A DNA stretch of 47,766 nucleotides from an uncultured Nitrosomonadales bacterium. GTDB taxonomy: Bacteria > Pseudomonadota > Gammaproteobacteria > Burkholderiales > Gallionellaceae. Each line of letters starts with the position of its first letter. Position 1 is the first letter of the stretch. The stretch covers positions 1 through 47,766 of the forward strand of contig CAIWRI010000057.1 in assembly GCA_903915035.1 (NCBI GenBank). The letters run 5' to 3'. Shown piece by piece: positions 1 through 8,727 of the stretch. The notes under the pieces are model-generated. The model did not search any database and was not told the DNA's origin. It worked only from the letters and a program-made list of their open reading frames with translations. Position numbers and translations under genes: made by a program.

Positions 1-145
1 ATCCAATGAAAGGGGCTACCATGCTGGCGACTTTGCAAGCGCCGGGCGTCTCGCCGTCGTTCAGTCGTCCGGCGGCCAGCAACGGCAATCCGTTCTCGGA
101 ATCGCTATTTAAGACCCTGAAATATTGACCTGAATATCCGCGGTG
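1..145 (+). pseudogene. IS3-family transposase (OrfB/integrase) C-terminal remnant
   Basis: Read from base 3, this stretch encodes the DDE integrase segment around PMKGATMLATL, then SFSRPAASNGNPFSESLFKT and LKY, which is characteristic of the end of the catalytic core of IS3-family OrfB. In intact relatives LKY is followed by RPEYP. Here the arginine position is a TGA stop (126-128) and the next codons still read PEYPR, so the simplest history is a CGA-to-TGA nonsense change followed by loss of the C-terminus. Nothing transposase-like continues beyond about 145. The 5' part lies outside the window. This is a dead copy, not an active element. Confidence 0.8.
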
Positions 146-194
146 ATGAAGGAGAAATTGCCAGCAATATGCAGCATATTTATAGCAGGTACGG

Positions 195-350
195 TATAAT
201 TATGTGACTGATTTAATTTATTTAATTGATTGCTACTCCGCTACCGGCCTGGAAATACGAGCGTTAATTCGCTGATCGTAGATCAGAAGCCTGCCCGGGA
301 AGCCAGTCAAGACGGGTAGTCAGGCCATCTATTGGGGTGGCCTTTTTTTT
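195..350 (+). ncRNA. Candidate structured leader or small RNA ending in a terminator
   Basis: A TATAAT hexamer at 195-200 could be a -10 box, but I see no good -35. Downstream, GCCTG (289-293) can pair with CAGGC (321-325) and CCCG (294-297) with CGGG (313-316). This fold shares bases 322-325 with the left arm of the terminator stem (322-327), so the two folds exclude each other, as in an attenuator. The next gene starts at 514. It could be a leader of that gene, a free-standing small RNA, or chance. I do not recognise a known riboswitch class. Confidence 0.3.
322..350 (+). terminator. Rho-independent terminator
   Basis: AGGCCA (322-327) pairs with TGGCCT (338-343) around a 10-nt loop, and the stem runs directly into an eight-base T tract (343-350). 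This is the clearest intrinsic terminator geometry in the left part of the window. The transcript it ends must start between the IS3 remnant and 320, where no protein gene is visible. Confidence 0.75.
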
Positions 351-513
351 CGAACAGCTCATCTCTGACCGACGGCGATGCTGAAATTCAGGAATGATTC
401 GGACGCAAAATATGATCGCGTCGAAGCCTTTTGGCAATCCAGGAGTCCAGCGGGTGCTCCCTTCAAGGAGGGGCGAACCCAGTGGGTTTCAACTATTATA
501 AGGAGCATGACCA

Positions 514-1050
514 ATGACCAACGCACAACGCAAAGCACTCAGTCGCATGAATCAAATGAATTTATTAAGTGGCGAGAGCAAACCTGAATCAACGTCCGGC
601 AACGTATTTTGCCCGCATGAAGCAGGCGCATACTACCTTGTAACGGTGGGAACTGTCGGCAAAATCATCAAGCTATTCGCCAAGGACATCGAGCCGCCCG
701 TTTACACCTACGCCATCACCACCATTCAATTTGAACAGGATACGGATACCGGCAAATGGTTCTGGTTTGATGGTCGTGAAAAGTTATCCCCGCGCAAAAA
801 CCAGGATGGCTGGCGTGTTGGCAGCAAGAAGTTATATGACACACGCGAAAGCGCAGAGGCTGAGTTACAGCTTGTGATGGTCAAAAACGGTGACCGGGTG
901 ACCAGGGTACATGACCTGCCAGACTGTATGACTAAACTGAAAAAGATCCGTAGTGCCCACCATCCGGATCGCAACAACCCCGATTCAGACCATGATCTCT
1001 ATCAGTCTGTTGTCGAGAAAATTGACAGGATGCGTGCAGTAAGTCTGTAA
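514..1050 (+). CDS. Hypothetical protein with C-terminal J-domain-like motif
   Basis: A 178-residue protein of unknown function. The start ATG has an AGGAG ribosome site at 501-505, eight bases upstream, which decides the frame. The middle (about residues 25-120) is a compact domain rich in aromatic and charged residues that I do not recognise. The C-terminus, from about residue 141, reads KLKKIRSAHHPDRNNPDSD and then an amphipathic helix. It carries the HPD tripeptide of DnaJ-type J-domains, although the domain is short and lacks the usual helix I. The gene stands alone between transposon debris and the convergent glnE. A true co-chaperone role is only possible; the motif could be a decayed or repurposed J-domain. 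Confidence 0.6.
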   Translation: MTNAQRKALSRMNQMNLLSGESKPESTSGNVFCPHEAGAYYLVTVGTVGKIIKLFAKDIEPPVYTYAITTIQFEQDTDTGKWFWFDGREKLSPRKNQDGWRVGSKKLYDTRESAEAELQLVMVKNGDRVTRVHDLPDCMTKLKKIRSAHHPDRNNPDSDHDLYQSVVEKIDRMRAVSL

Positions 1051-1069
1051 GCAGGCGATGAATGACTGC

Positions 1070-1130
1070 CGCTCAAGGCCCTCAAGCATGCCTTGAGCGT
1101 GGTTAGCCCTGTTTCAGACATCAAACAGGG
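1070..1130. terminator. Two perfect stem-loops between convergent genes
   Basis: CGCTCAAGGC (1070-1079) and GCCTTGAGCG (1090-1099) form a perfect 10-bp stem with a 10-nt loop. CCCTGTTT (1107-1114) and AAACAGGG (1123-1130) form a perfect 8-bp stem that includes the glnE stop codon. Neither is followed by a long T run on either strand. The position between two convergent genes fits a bidirectional 3'-end or mRNA-stabilising structure. Confidence 0.5.
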
Positions 1131-3813
1131 TTGCCCACAGCGCCAGCGCCGCATGGGCATCTATTCCACCGATAGCGATACGGCAAGGAGAGGCGTCATT
1201 AAGCCGCATACGATGCTGGGTCTGACGCAGTGCTCGATAAAGGTCGCGCACCTGACAGGCCAGTTCAACATCAATCAGACCTAATTGTGCTGCCAGTTTT
1301 AGCAAGGCCAGATTGCCGACATTGGCTGTGAGCTGCGGATATTGATGCGCATAGTTCAGCACCAGATATTGCACCATGAACTCAATGTCCACCATCCCGC
1401 CCCTGTCATGCTTGATATCGAACAAGTTGCTGTGATTGGCATGCCCCTCGTGCATCTTTTGCCGCATATTGATAATCTCTGTACGCAAGTTTTCGCTGTC
1501 GCGCGGCAAACTTAATACTTGCTGACGTATACCTTCAAAAGAGCGGCCTATTTCCACATCCCCCGCACAAAACCGCGCCCGCGTCAGCGCCTGATGCTCC
1601 CAGACCCAGGCTTGAGCTAATTGATAGCCGGTAAAGGCTTCAATGGAACTCACCAGCAAGCCGCTTGCCCCGTTCGGACGCAAACGTAAATCTGTCTCAT
1701 ACAGCCGGCCTGAAGCGGTATAACTGCCCAGCATGGCATTGATGCTCTTACCCAGCCGGGCATAATTTTCCTGCGCATCCGGATGATCGTCATCAAACAG
1801 GAAAATCATATCCAGATCGGAGGCATAACCCATCTCCTTGCCGCCTAACTTCCCGTAAGCAATGATGGCAAAGCGTGCATGTTCGGTGTGTCGTTTGCGT
1901 GCGCTTGACCAGCACAGCGCAAGAACCTGGCGCAAAATCAAATCTGCCAGGTCGCTCAAATGATCGCTGAGTTTTTCCAGCGGCAGCAAACCTTGCAAGT
2001 CCATCGCCAGCAAATAAAAGATCTGTTCCTGCTGGACATGATGCAATACTTCCAGTTGCCGCTCCTTATCACCGGCGCAATCGGCTAACCTCCCCTGCAA
2101 GTCCAGGTCAATTTGCGACCAGACCGGTGCACGGTAGAATGTGCTCACATCGAGCAATTCATCCAGCAGCGCGGGATGTTGTGCCAGATAACCTGTCGCC
2201 CAGCTACTGGCTGACAGCAGCCGCATCAGGCGATCCAGCGCCTGCGGATATTCCGTCAGAAAAGCCAGATAGGCAGCACGGCGGCTGATCGCGTCCAGCA
2301 GGGTTAACATGCGTGACAAGGTGGCATCAGGATCGCTGTATTGAGCGCCCATCGTGATAAATTTCGGGATTAACTGGTCTACGCGTTGCCGGCTGAGATC
2401 GGGTAAATGCCGGTAACGCAAACCGGCGCGCAATTGCAACAGCCTTAATGCACTCTCTTTAGCCGCCTGATAACCCAGCATTTCGAGTTGCAAAGTTAAT
2501 TCGTCCTCTTCGATATGCTCACTCCAAAGCGTGCTGATCGGCTGTTCCAACTCGCCGAAAATCTGATTGAACTGTTCGGCGACCAGCACACGATGGCGAT
2601 CCAGTTGTTGTAACATCAAGGCGTAATCCACATAGCCCATAGCTTGCGCGATAATCTGTTTATCCTCATCCTTTTCCGGCAAGGTTTGAGTTTGCTGATC
2701 ATCCAGATATTGCAAACGATGTTCCAGATTGCGCAAAAAAATATATGCGGCGTCCAGCCCCTCTACCACGGAGACCGCCATCTGGCCGTTGTCAGCCAAT
2801 TGTTTGAGCACAGCACGCGTCGGCAGTATGCGTAATTTTGCATCCTGTCCACCACGGATCAACTGGAAGACTTGCGCCATGAATTCAATTTCACGAATGC
2901 CGCCTGAGCCCAGCTTGATGTTATCCAGCCGGTCGCGGCGCTGTACTTCCTGACGGATTTGCGCATGCAGCTTGCGCATTGAATCAATCGCACCGAAATC
3001 GAGATATTTTCTGTAAATAAAGGGCTGATAAAGCGCTTTCAATTCCGCCTCATGGCGGCTCAGTTCAGGTGCGACCACGCGCGCCTTGATCCAGGCATAG
3101 CGCTCCCATTCCCTCCCCTGAGAGATAAGATACTCTTCCAGTGCGACAAAACTCATCACCAGCGGGCCGCTGTCACCGTAAGGGCGCAAGCGCATGTCCA
3201 CGCGAAAGACATAACCGTCACGGGTCGCTTCATTGATGATAGAAATCAGGCGCCGCCCCAGCCGGGTGAAAAATTCATGATTACTGAGGGTACGCACACC
3301 ATTGGTCTGTCCGTCTTCCGCATACAAGAAAATCAGATCAATATCAGAGGAGACATTCAACTCCTCGCCGCCCAGCTTACCCATGCCGACGACCAGCAGT
3401 TCCTGCACAGTGTTGCTCGCCTCACCAACGGGACTGCCAAATTGCCCCTGTAAAACAGTCATCAGGCAGGCCTGTGCTGCGCATACCACAATTTGTGCAA
3501 GCTGAGTCATTGCCTGCATCACTTCATTCACATCACACAAGCCATTCAAATCACGCAGCATCAGCTTGATCATCACCTGTTTACGCACCAGGCGCACTGC
3601 GCGTGCCAGCTCAGCCTCATCTTGCAAATTAAATCCGGATTGCACTAATAACTGTTCAATATCAGCGCGATTACACGGGAGCATGAAATTTTGCAGCAGC
3701 CAGGCGAGCAATAACGGCTCGGCTTCCAGCACTCGTCTGGCATAACGACTACAGTACATGGTTTTTTGCAACATGCCGGGAAAGCCCGTTTGCAACAAGT
3801 TTTCAGTATTCAT
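1114..3813 (-). CDS. glnE: Glutamine synthetase adenylyltransferase/adenylyl-removing enzyme
   Basis: GlnE (899 residues, against about 945 in E. coli) attaches AMP to and phosphorolytically removes it from glutamine synthetase in response to PII, tuning ammonium assimilation. Two nucleotidyltransferase domains are visible. The first has NVSSDIDLIFLY near residue 155 (the de-adenylylating half), followed by RLRPYGDSGPLV and GGIREIEF. The second has YASDLDMIFLF near residue 675 (the adenylylating half), followed by LRLRPNGASGLLV and GGMVDIEF. Both G-S-D-x-D-type metal sites are intact, so both activities should be present. The ATG at 3813 has no obvious Shine-Dalgarno sequence. It is transcribed divergently from yhdP, as in related betaproteobacteria. 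Confidence 0.95.
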   Translation of the reverse strand: MNTENLLQTGFPGMLQKTMYCSRYARRVLEAEPLLLAWLLQNFMLPCNRADIEQLLVQSGFNLQDEAELARAVRLVRKQVMIKLMLRDLNGLCDVNEVMQAMTQLAQIVVCAAQACLMTVLQGQFGSPVGEASNTVQELLVVGMGKLGGEELNVSSDIDLIFLYAEDGQTNGVRTLSNHEFFTRLGRRLISIINEATRDGYVFRVDMRLRPYGDSGPLVMSFVALEEYLISQGREWERYAWIKARVVAPELSRHEAELKALYQPFIYRKYLDFGAIDSMRKLHAQIRQEVQRRDRLDNIKLGSGGIREIEFMAQVFQLIRGGQDAKLRILPTRAVLKQLADNGQMAVSVVEGLDAAYIFLRNLEHRLQYLDDQQTQTLPEKDEDKQIIAQAMGYVDYALMLQQLDRHRVLVAEQFNQIFGELEQPISTLWSEHIEEDELTLQLEMLGYQAAKESALRLLQLRAGLRYRHLPDLSRQRVDQLIPKFITMGAQYSDPDATLSRMLTLLDAISRRAAYLAFLTEYPQALDRLMRLLSASSWATGYLAQHPALLDELLDVSTFYRAPVWSQIDLDLQGRLADCAGDKERQLEVLHHVQQEQIFYLLAMDLQGLLPLEKLSDHLSDLADLILRQVLALCWSSARKRHTEHARFAIIAYGKLGGKEMGYASDLDMIFLFDDDHPDAQENYARLGKSINAMLGSYTASGRLYETDLRLRPNGASGLLVSSIEAFTGYQLAQAWVWEHQALTRARFCAGDVEIGRSFEGIRQQVLSLPRDSENLRTEIINMRQKMHEGHANHSNLFDIKHDRGGMVDIEFMVQYLVLNYAHQYPQLTANVGNLALLKLAAQLGLIDVELACQVRDLYRALRQTQHRMRLNDASPCRIAIGGIDAHAALALWATLFDV

Positions 3814-3854
3814 GGCTGTATTACCGTGCTGATAAGTTAGAATGCACTTTACCA

Positions 3855-3935
3855 GTCGTGAGTAGCTAGTGGCAAATGGTAAATGGCCATTCTGCTACTT
3901 GCTACTTGCTACTATTAACTCACTCATTACGACTC
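3855..3935. repeat. Intergenic imperfect inverted repeat (TTACGACTCA family)
   Basis: Between glnE and yhdP, GTCGTGAGTAGCTAGTGG on the left is mirrored imperfectly by a right arm containing CTACTTGCTACTTGC and TTACGACTCA. Similar words (ACTTACGACT, CACTCACCACTCACC) recur at 8654-8717 and 27484-27515, always between genes. It resembles a small dispersed palindromic repeat family. No function can be read from it. Confidence 0.45.
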
Positions 3936-6900
3936 ATGCTCAATTCACGCCCCGTTCGCCTGCTCTGGCACAGTTTAAACTGGCTGACACGTATGACGCT
4001 GATCACAACAGCTGGCATCGCGATACTGTGCGCGATTATCGTCATGGTACTGCGCTATTGGCTGCTGCCGGATATTGAACAATTCCACGACAAAATCACC
4101 ACCTCCCTTTCCGGCGCAATGGGCAATCCGGTCACTATCAGCAAGATTAAAGGCGACTGGTATGGTCTGCATCCTCATCTGAGCTTGACCGACATACGCA
4201 TCATTGATAGTCAGGGGCAAGTTGCCCTGGCGTTACCGAACATCGATGCCAGTGTTTCCTGGTTATCATTACTCGCCGCTGAATTGCGCCTTGCCAGTCT
4301 GGAAATCGACCGGCCTCAACTGCTGGTACGCCGGGATGTAACGGGAAAAATTTATATCGGCAGTATCGCCGTCGCAACGGAAGGCACTAACAGTAATTTT
4401 TCCGACTGGCTGTTACACCAGCCCCGCATCGTTGTGCGCGATGCGGTCATCGTCTGGCAGGATCAACTGCGCGGTGCACCGGCATTGCAACTCAGCCAGG
4501 TCAATCTGCGCATAGAAAACCTGTTCAGTCATCATCAATTCGCACTGCGTGCCGTGCCGCCTGGCAAACTGTCTACAGCGCTGGATCTGCGTGGCGACTT
4601 CCATGGTCGTCATTTCAATCAGCTAAGTAAATGGGATGGACAACTTTTCACCCGCTTGGATTACATTGACCTGCAAGCCTGGCGAGCCTGGTTAAATCTG
4701 CCCGCGGAATTAAGTCGCGGACATGGTGGACTGCGTAGCTGGCTGAGCATCAAGGGGGGACGCTTATCGCAAATAACGGCAGATTTGCAATTACACGATG
4801 TCAGCAGTCGACTGGGCGACAAGCTACCGGAAATGGAAGTGCATTATTTGCGCGGTCGGGTCACCTGGAAAATGCTAGCTGATGGCTGGGATTTCGCCAC
4901 CCAACATTTGAGCATGAGATTAACTAACGGATTATCATTGCAACCCACTGATTTTTATTTCCGCGCCACCAGAAAAGCGAATCAACCGGGGGGAGAATTG
5001 CGTGCTAATCAGTTGCAACTGGAAACGCTGGTTAGTCTGTCTGACTTTTTGCCACTGGAAGCGGGGCTGCGCAGTCAACTGACTGCCTACGCCCCACGTG
5101 GTCATGTCAGCAAACTCGATCTTAACTGGCAAGGCACAACGCCCCTTGTTTACCAGATCAAGGGCCAGTTCGATAATCTTGCCATGCAAAAAACAGACAG
5201 AATGCCCGGTTTTTCCGGTTTGTCTCTCAGCGTGGATGGCAGCGAACGCAGTGGAGACCTGAACATCAATACTCGTAATCTGACACTGGATGCGCCCGAC
5301 ATCCTGCGCGAAGCATTGTCAATTGACACACTGACAGGGCAAGTCCACTGGCAACGCGACAAAGGCGAACTTGGCATCCGCATTGTCAGTCTGGCGGTTG
5401 CCAATGCTGATCTGGCAGGTACTGTCGCTGGCAGTTTTAATACCAAAGCAGGGACAAAAGGCAGTACAGATCTAACCGTCAACCTGACTCGCGGCGAAAT
5501 CAAATACGCTGCCAAGTACACGCCGCTGTTCGCGCTAAACAAAAAAGACAGCGACTGGCTTAACGGGGCAATATTGTCCGGACACACTGAAGATTTCAAC
5601 CTGCTGATCAAAGGAAATCTGGACGACTTTCCACTGGATGGCACAAAGAAAACCCTTTTCTCACTCAATGCGCATGCAAAAGATGCCACGCTCAAATATG
5701 CACCGGACTGGCCGGAGATAGAACATTTATCCGGTGAATTTTCAATTCGTAACAACAGAATGTCCGTACAGGCATCCGCTGCGACGATACTGGCGGCGAA
5801 CATCAGCCACCTGTCCATCCTCCAGCCTGACATGGCAAAATTCGACACGCCATTGCAAATCAATGGCGTAGCTGACGGGCCGAACAACACCTTTTTAGAA
5901 TTCATCCAGCAAAGTCCGGTGAGGGGTTATATCGACGGCTTTACCGACGGCATCAAGGCCAGCGGCAACGGTCATCTGGATTTAGCTGCACAAATTCCTT
6001 TGCTGATGAGCCGACCTGCGAAAGTGTCCGGCCTGTTTCGCGTACAGGGTAGCGATGTGGATCTGGGGGCGAGTATCCCCTGGCTGCGCAATACGCAAGG
6101 CACACTGAGTTTCACTGAAAGCGGCATGAAAACCAATACTGTCACGGCCAACATACTGGGTGGACCGACAAGCCTGAATATTTTAACTTTGCCCGGTGGC
6201 GAACTGCGTGTCAACTTAAAAGGACGCTCCAACATGGAGGTCTTACGCAAGACCGAATCCACGCCGCTGCTCAATTATCTGCAAGGCGAGACGGCATGGG
6301 ATGCAAACATTAGTGTTGTGAAAAAAATTGCCCAGCTGACGATCAACTCAAACTTGCAGGGCATCAACTCTTCACTGCCGGCTCCATTCAATAAACAGGC
6401 CAATGAAAGTTGGCCATTACACATTGAAAAGAAAAATGTTGCGAAAAATCAGGATGTAATTACTGCGCAACTGGGCAATTTGCTCAAAGCGCATCTGATC
6501 AGTACAGAGCTAAACGGTGTAACCAGTATCGGACGCGGGACAATCAATTTCGGCACTCAGCGCAGTGCTTCCGGCAAAGAAGATCCTTCGGCAGGAATAT
6601 GGCTGACAGGAAATCTGCCTGTTTTATCGCTGCAAGGCTGGAATGGTTTGGGCACAGGTTCAGGGCCGTCGATACCGGTCTCAGGTGCCAATCTGCACAT
6701 TGATCAATTGACCGGCTATGGTATAAATATGAATGATCTGCAACTCAACCTCGCAAAGCGCAGTGACGGATTTGCGCTACAATTGTCAGGCAAACCGTTA
6801 AATGGCGAAGTCGTATGGCAACCGCATGGTTATAACGGCAGCAGCAAAATTTCCGCCCGTTTACATAATCTTTTTTTGACCACGACTGAAGATAAAGCAG

Positions 6901-7769
6901 GTTTTCCCGTGAAGCCCCCTGCGGCAGCGCATCCGCAAACCCTGCCTGCAGTGGATTTCAATATTGAAAATTTACAGTATAAAAACAAGAGTATTGGCCA
7001 TGTTGAAGTGGTGGGCTTTCCGGAAGGGCAAGACTGGCGATTAAAACGCCTGAATGTGGCCAATCCGGATGGCATCCTGAGCGGAGACGGCCTGTGGCGC
7101 AGTGCGCCGATGCAGACCGAAGTCAATCTATTGCTGGATATTTCCAATGCCGGAAAAATTCTGACCCGCTCGGGCTATCCCAACACGGTTAAAAACGGCA
7201 GTGGACAATTGCTAGCCCGGTTGAGTTGGGACGGTCAACCGGATAATTTTAACTATGCCTCGCTCGATGGTACACTTAAGCTTGATACCGGTCGTGGTCA
7301 GTTTCTCAAAATGGATCCGGGCTTTGGGAAACTGCTCGGTATTCTGAGCCTGCAAGCACTACCTAAACGTATCACGCTCGACTTCGCCGATGTATTCAGT
7401 GCCGGCTTTGAGTTTGACAATATCAATGGCAATGCGCAAGTCAGGCATGGTGTGATGCAGACGGATGACTTGCATATAGAGGGCTCTTCAGCCAAGGTAA
7501 CAATGAAAGGCCAGATCAATTTAAACAATGAAACGCAAAATCTTCGTGTTGTCGTATTGCCAACGCTAGGTTCCAGCATATCCATGTTGAGCGCGTTTGC
7601 AGGAGGACCTGTGGTGGGAATAGGGACATTGATTGTCAATAAGGTACTCGGAAATCCTCTCGATAAATTGATGGCGTATGAATACAATATCACGGGTGAC
7701 TGGAGCAATCCAAATGTCGTCAAATTAGGTCGAAAACAGCTCAGAGCGGGTCTGCTGCCTGCCGAATAA
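3936..7769 (+). CDS. yhdP: YhdP family AsmA-like envelope protein
   Basis: A 1277-residue protein, close in length to E. coli YhdP (about 1266). Residues 18-45 form one membrane anchor near the N-terminus. The remainder is a long periplasmic body of repeating beta-rich blocks ending in the AsmA-like C-terminal region (for example GRGQFLKMDPGFGKLLGILS and FADVFSAGFEFDNINGNAQV). YhdP belongs to the TamB/YdbH/AsmA group, implicated in bridging inner and outer membranes for phospholipid transport. I chose the ATG at 3936 because the anchor sequence starts there and the upstream in-frame extension runs through intergenic repeat DNA; no good ribosome site is visible. It leads the yhdP-nitrilase-tldD block conserved in betaproteobacteria. 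Confidence 0.9.
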   Translation: MLNSRPVRLLWHSLNWLTRMTLITTAGIAILCAIIVMVLRYWLLPDIEQFHDKITTSLSGAMGNPVTISKIKGDWYGLHPHLSLTDIRIIDSQGQVALALPNIDASVSWLSLLAAELRLASLEIDRPQLLVRRDVTGKIYIGSIAVATEGTNSNFSDWLLHQPRIVVRDAVIVWQDQLRGAPALQLSQVNLRIENLFSHHQFALRAVPPGKLSTALDLRGDFHGRHFNQLSKWDGQLFTRLDYIDLQAWRAWLNLPAELSRGHGGLRSWLSIKGGRLSQITADLQLHDVSSRLGDKLPEMEVHYLRGRVTWKMLADGWDFATQHLSMRLTNGLSLQPTDFYFRATRKANQPGGELRANQLQLETLVSLSDFLPLEAGLRSQLTAYAPRGHVSKLDLNWQGTTPLVYQIKGQFDNLAMQKTDRMPGFSGLSLSVDGSERSGDLNINTRNLTLDAPDILREALSIDTLTGQVHWQRDKGELGIRIVSLAVANADLAGTVAGSFNTKAGTKGSTDLTVNLTRGEIKYAAKYTPLFALNKKDSDWLNGAILSGHTEDFNLLIKGNLDDFPLDGTKKTLFSLNAHAKDATLKYAPDWPEIEHLSGEFSIRNNRMSVQASAATILAANISHLSILQPDMAKFDTPLQINGVADGPNNTFLEFIQQSPVRGYIDGFTDGIKASGNGHLDLAAQIPLLMSRPAKVSGLFRVQGSDVDLGASIPWLRNTQGTLSFTESGMKTNTVTANILGGPTSLNILTLPGGELRVNLKGRSNMEVLRKTESTPLLNYLQGETAWDANISVVKKIAQLTINSNLQGINSSLPAPFNKQANESWPLHIEKKNVAKNQDVITAQLGNLLKAHLISTELNGVTSIGRGTINFGTQRSASGKEDPSAGIWLTGNLPVLSLQGWNGLGTGSGPSIPVSGANLHIDQLTGYGINMNDLQLNLAKRSDGFALQLSGKPLNGEVVWQPHGYNGSSKISARLHNLFLTTTEDKAGFPVKPPAAAHPQTLPAVDFNIENLQYKNKSIGHVEVVGFPEGQDWRLKRLNVANPDGILSGDGLWRSAPMQTEVNLLLDISNAGKILTRSGYPNTVKNGSGQLLARLSWDGQPDNFNYASLDGTLKLDTGRGQFLKMDPGFGKLLGILSLQALPKRITLDFADVFSAGFEFDNINGNAQVRHGVMQTDDLHIEGSSAKVTMKGQINLNNETQNLRVVVLPTLGSSISMLSAFAGGPVVGIGTLIVNKVLGNPLDKLMAYEYNITGDWSNPNVVKLGRKQLRAGLLPAE

Positions 7770-7801
7770 GCGGGCGTATCGCCAAAATAACAGGGAGAAT
7801 C

Positions 7802-8644
7802 ATGTCATTCCAAACCAGCAAAACATCTCAGCTCGATACCTTTAAGGTAGCCGCAATTCAAATGGCTTCCGGACCGAATGTCGCAGGAAACTTAAGCGAA
7901 GCTCGCCGCCTGATCGCACGTGCTGCCGAGCAAGGCGCGCGTCTGATTGTATTGCCGGAATTTTTCGCCGTCATGGGTATGACCGGAAAAGACCAATTTG
8001 CAGTATGCGAACAACCGGGTTCCGGTCAGATACAAAATTTTTTGCGCGAGACTGCGCTTCTGCATAAAGTCTGGCTAGTTGGCGGCTCAATCCCGCTGGC
8101 AGCCAGCGTACCTGACAAGGTGCTCAGCAGTTGTCTGGTATTTGACGATCAGGGCAACCAGGTAGCGCGTTACGACAAGATCCATCTGTTCAACCTCTCC
8201 ATGGGTAATGAAAGTTACGATGAGGCACGCAGCATAGAGCCGGGCACTCAGGTTGTAGTGGTGGATAGTCCGTTTGGCCGCATTGGCCTGGCAATCTGTT
8301 ACGACTTGCGCTTCCCGGAATTATTTCGCGCCATGCAGAATGTCGACATCATCGTCTTGCCAGCCGCGTTTACCGAAACCACCGGAAAAATGCACTGGGA
8401 GACGCTGGTTCGCGCAAGAGCGATTGAAAATCTGGCTTATGTTATCGCCGCGGCACAAGGCGGATATCACGTTAACGGACGGGAAACACACGGCAACAGT
8501 ATGATTATCGGCCCGTGGGGGCGTATACTGGACCGACTGCCACGCGGCTCAGGTGTAGTGATTGCCGAAGTCAACCCCACCTATCAGGCAAGCCTGCGCT
8601 CCGGTCTGCCGGCGCTGCAACACCGGACACTGCATAGCTGCTAA
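7802..8644 (+). CDS. Carbon-nitrogen hydrolase (Nit-type omega-amidase/deaminated glutathione amidase)
   Basis: A 280-residue single-domain nitrilase-superfamily enzyme. The catalytic triad is visible: Glu in VLPEFF (about residue 51), Lys in RYDKIHLF (about 127) and Cys in ICYDLRFPELF (about 165). The RFPE context and the short length match the Nit1/Nit2 and YafV/YbeM-like branch, whose members clear deaminated glutathione or alpha-keto-amide by-products. An AGGGAG ribosome site lies just before the ATG. It sits 32 bases after yhdP and upstream of tldD, probably in one transcript. The exact substrate cannot be told from sequence. Confidence 0.88.
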   Translation: MSFQTSKTSQLDTFKVAAIQMASGPNVAGNLSEARRLIARAAEQGARLIVLPEFFAVMGMTGKDQFAVCEQPGSGQIQNFLRETALLHKVWLVGGSIPLAASVPDKVLSSCLVFDDQGNQVARYDKIHLFNLSMGNESYDEARSIEPGTQVVVVDSPFGRIGLAICYDLRFPELFRAMQNVDIIVLPAAFTETTGKMHWETLVRARAIENLAYVIAAAQGGYHVNGRETHGNSMIIGPWGRILDRLPRGSGVVIAEVNPTYQASLRSGLPALQHRTLHSC

Positions 8645-8653
8645 AAACGGAGC

Positions 8654-8717
8654 GTAGTAAGTGGAGAGTAGCAGAACCAGTATTACCACTTACGACTCAC
8701 CACTCACCACTCACTAT
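8654..8717. repeat. Intergenic hairpin with CACTCACC tandem tail
   Basis: GTAGTAAGTGG (8654-8664) pairs with CCACTTACGAC (8686-8696) at 10 of 11 positions. The right arm is followed by a short tandem of CACTCACCACTCAC. It is the best-preserved copy of the dispersed repeat also seen before yhdP and before the purine genes. It separates the nitrilase gene from tldD and is not followed by a classical T tract until TATTTT. Confidence 0.5.
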
Positions 8718-8727
8718 TTTAAAAAAC

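Noticed and set aside
378-587. 69-codon frame overlapping the start of the J-like gene
   Set aside because: No ribosome site at its start, and the AGGAG at 501-505 belongs to the other frame.
5150-5905. 251-codon open frame antisense to yhdP
   Set aside because: Lies wholly inside the strongly supported yhdP frame, has no ribosome site and a composition expected from antisense of coding DNA.
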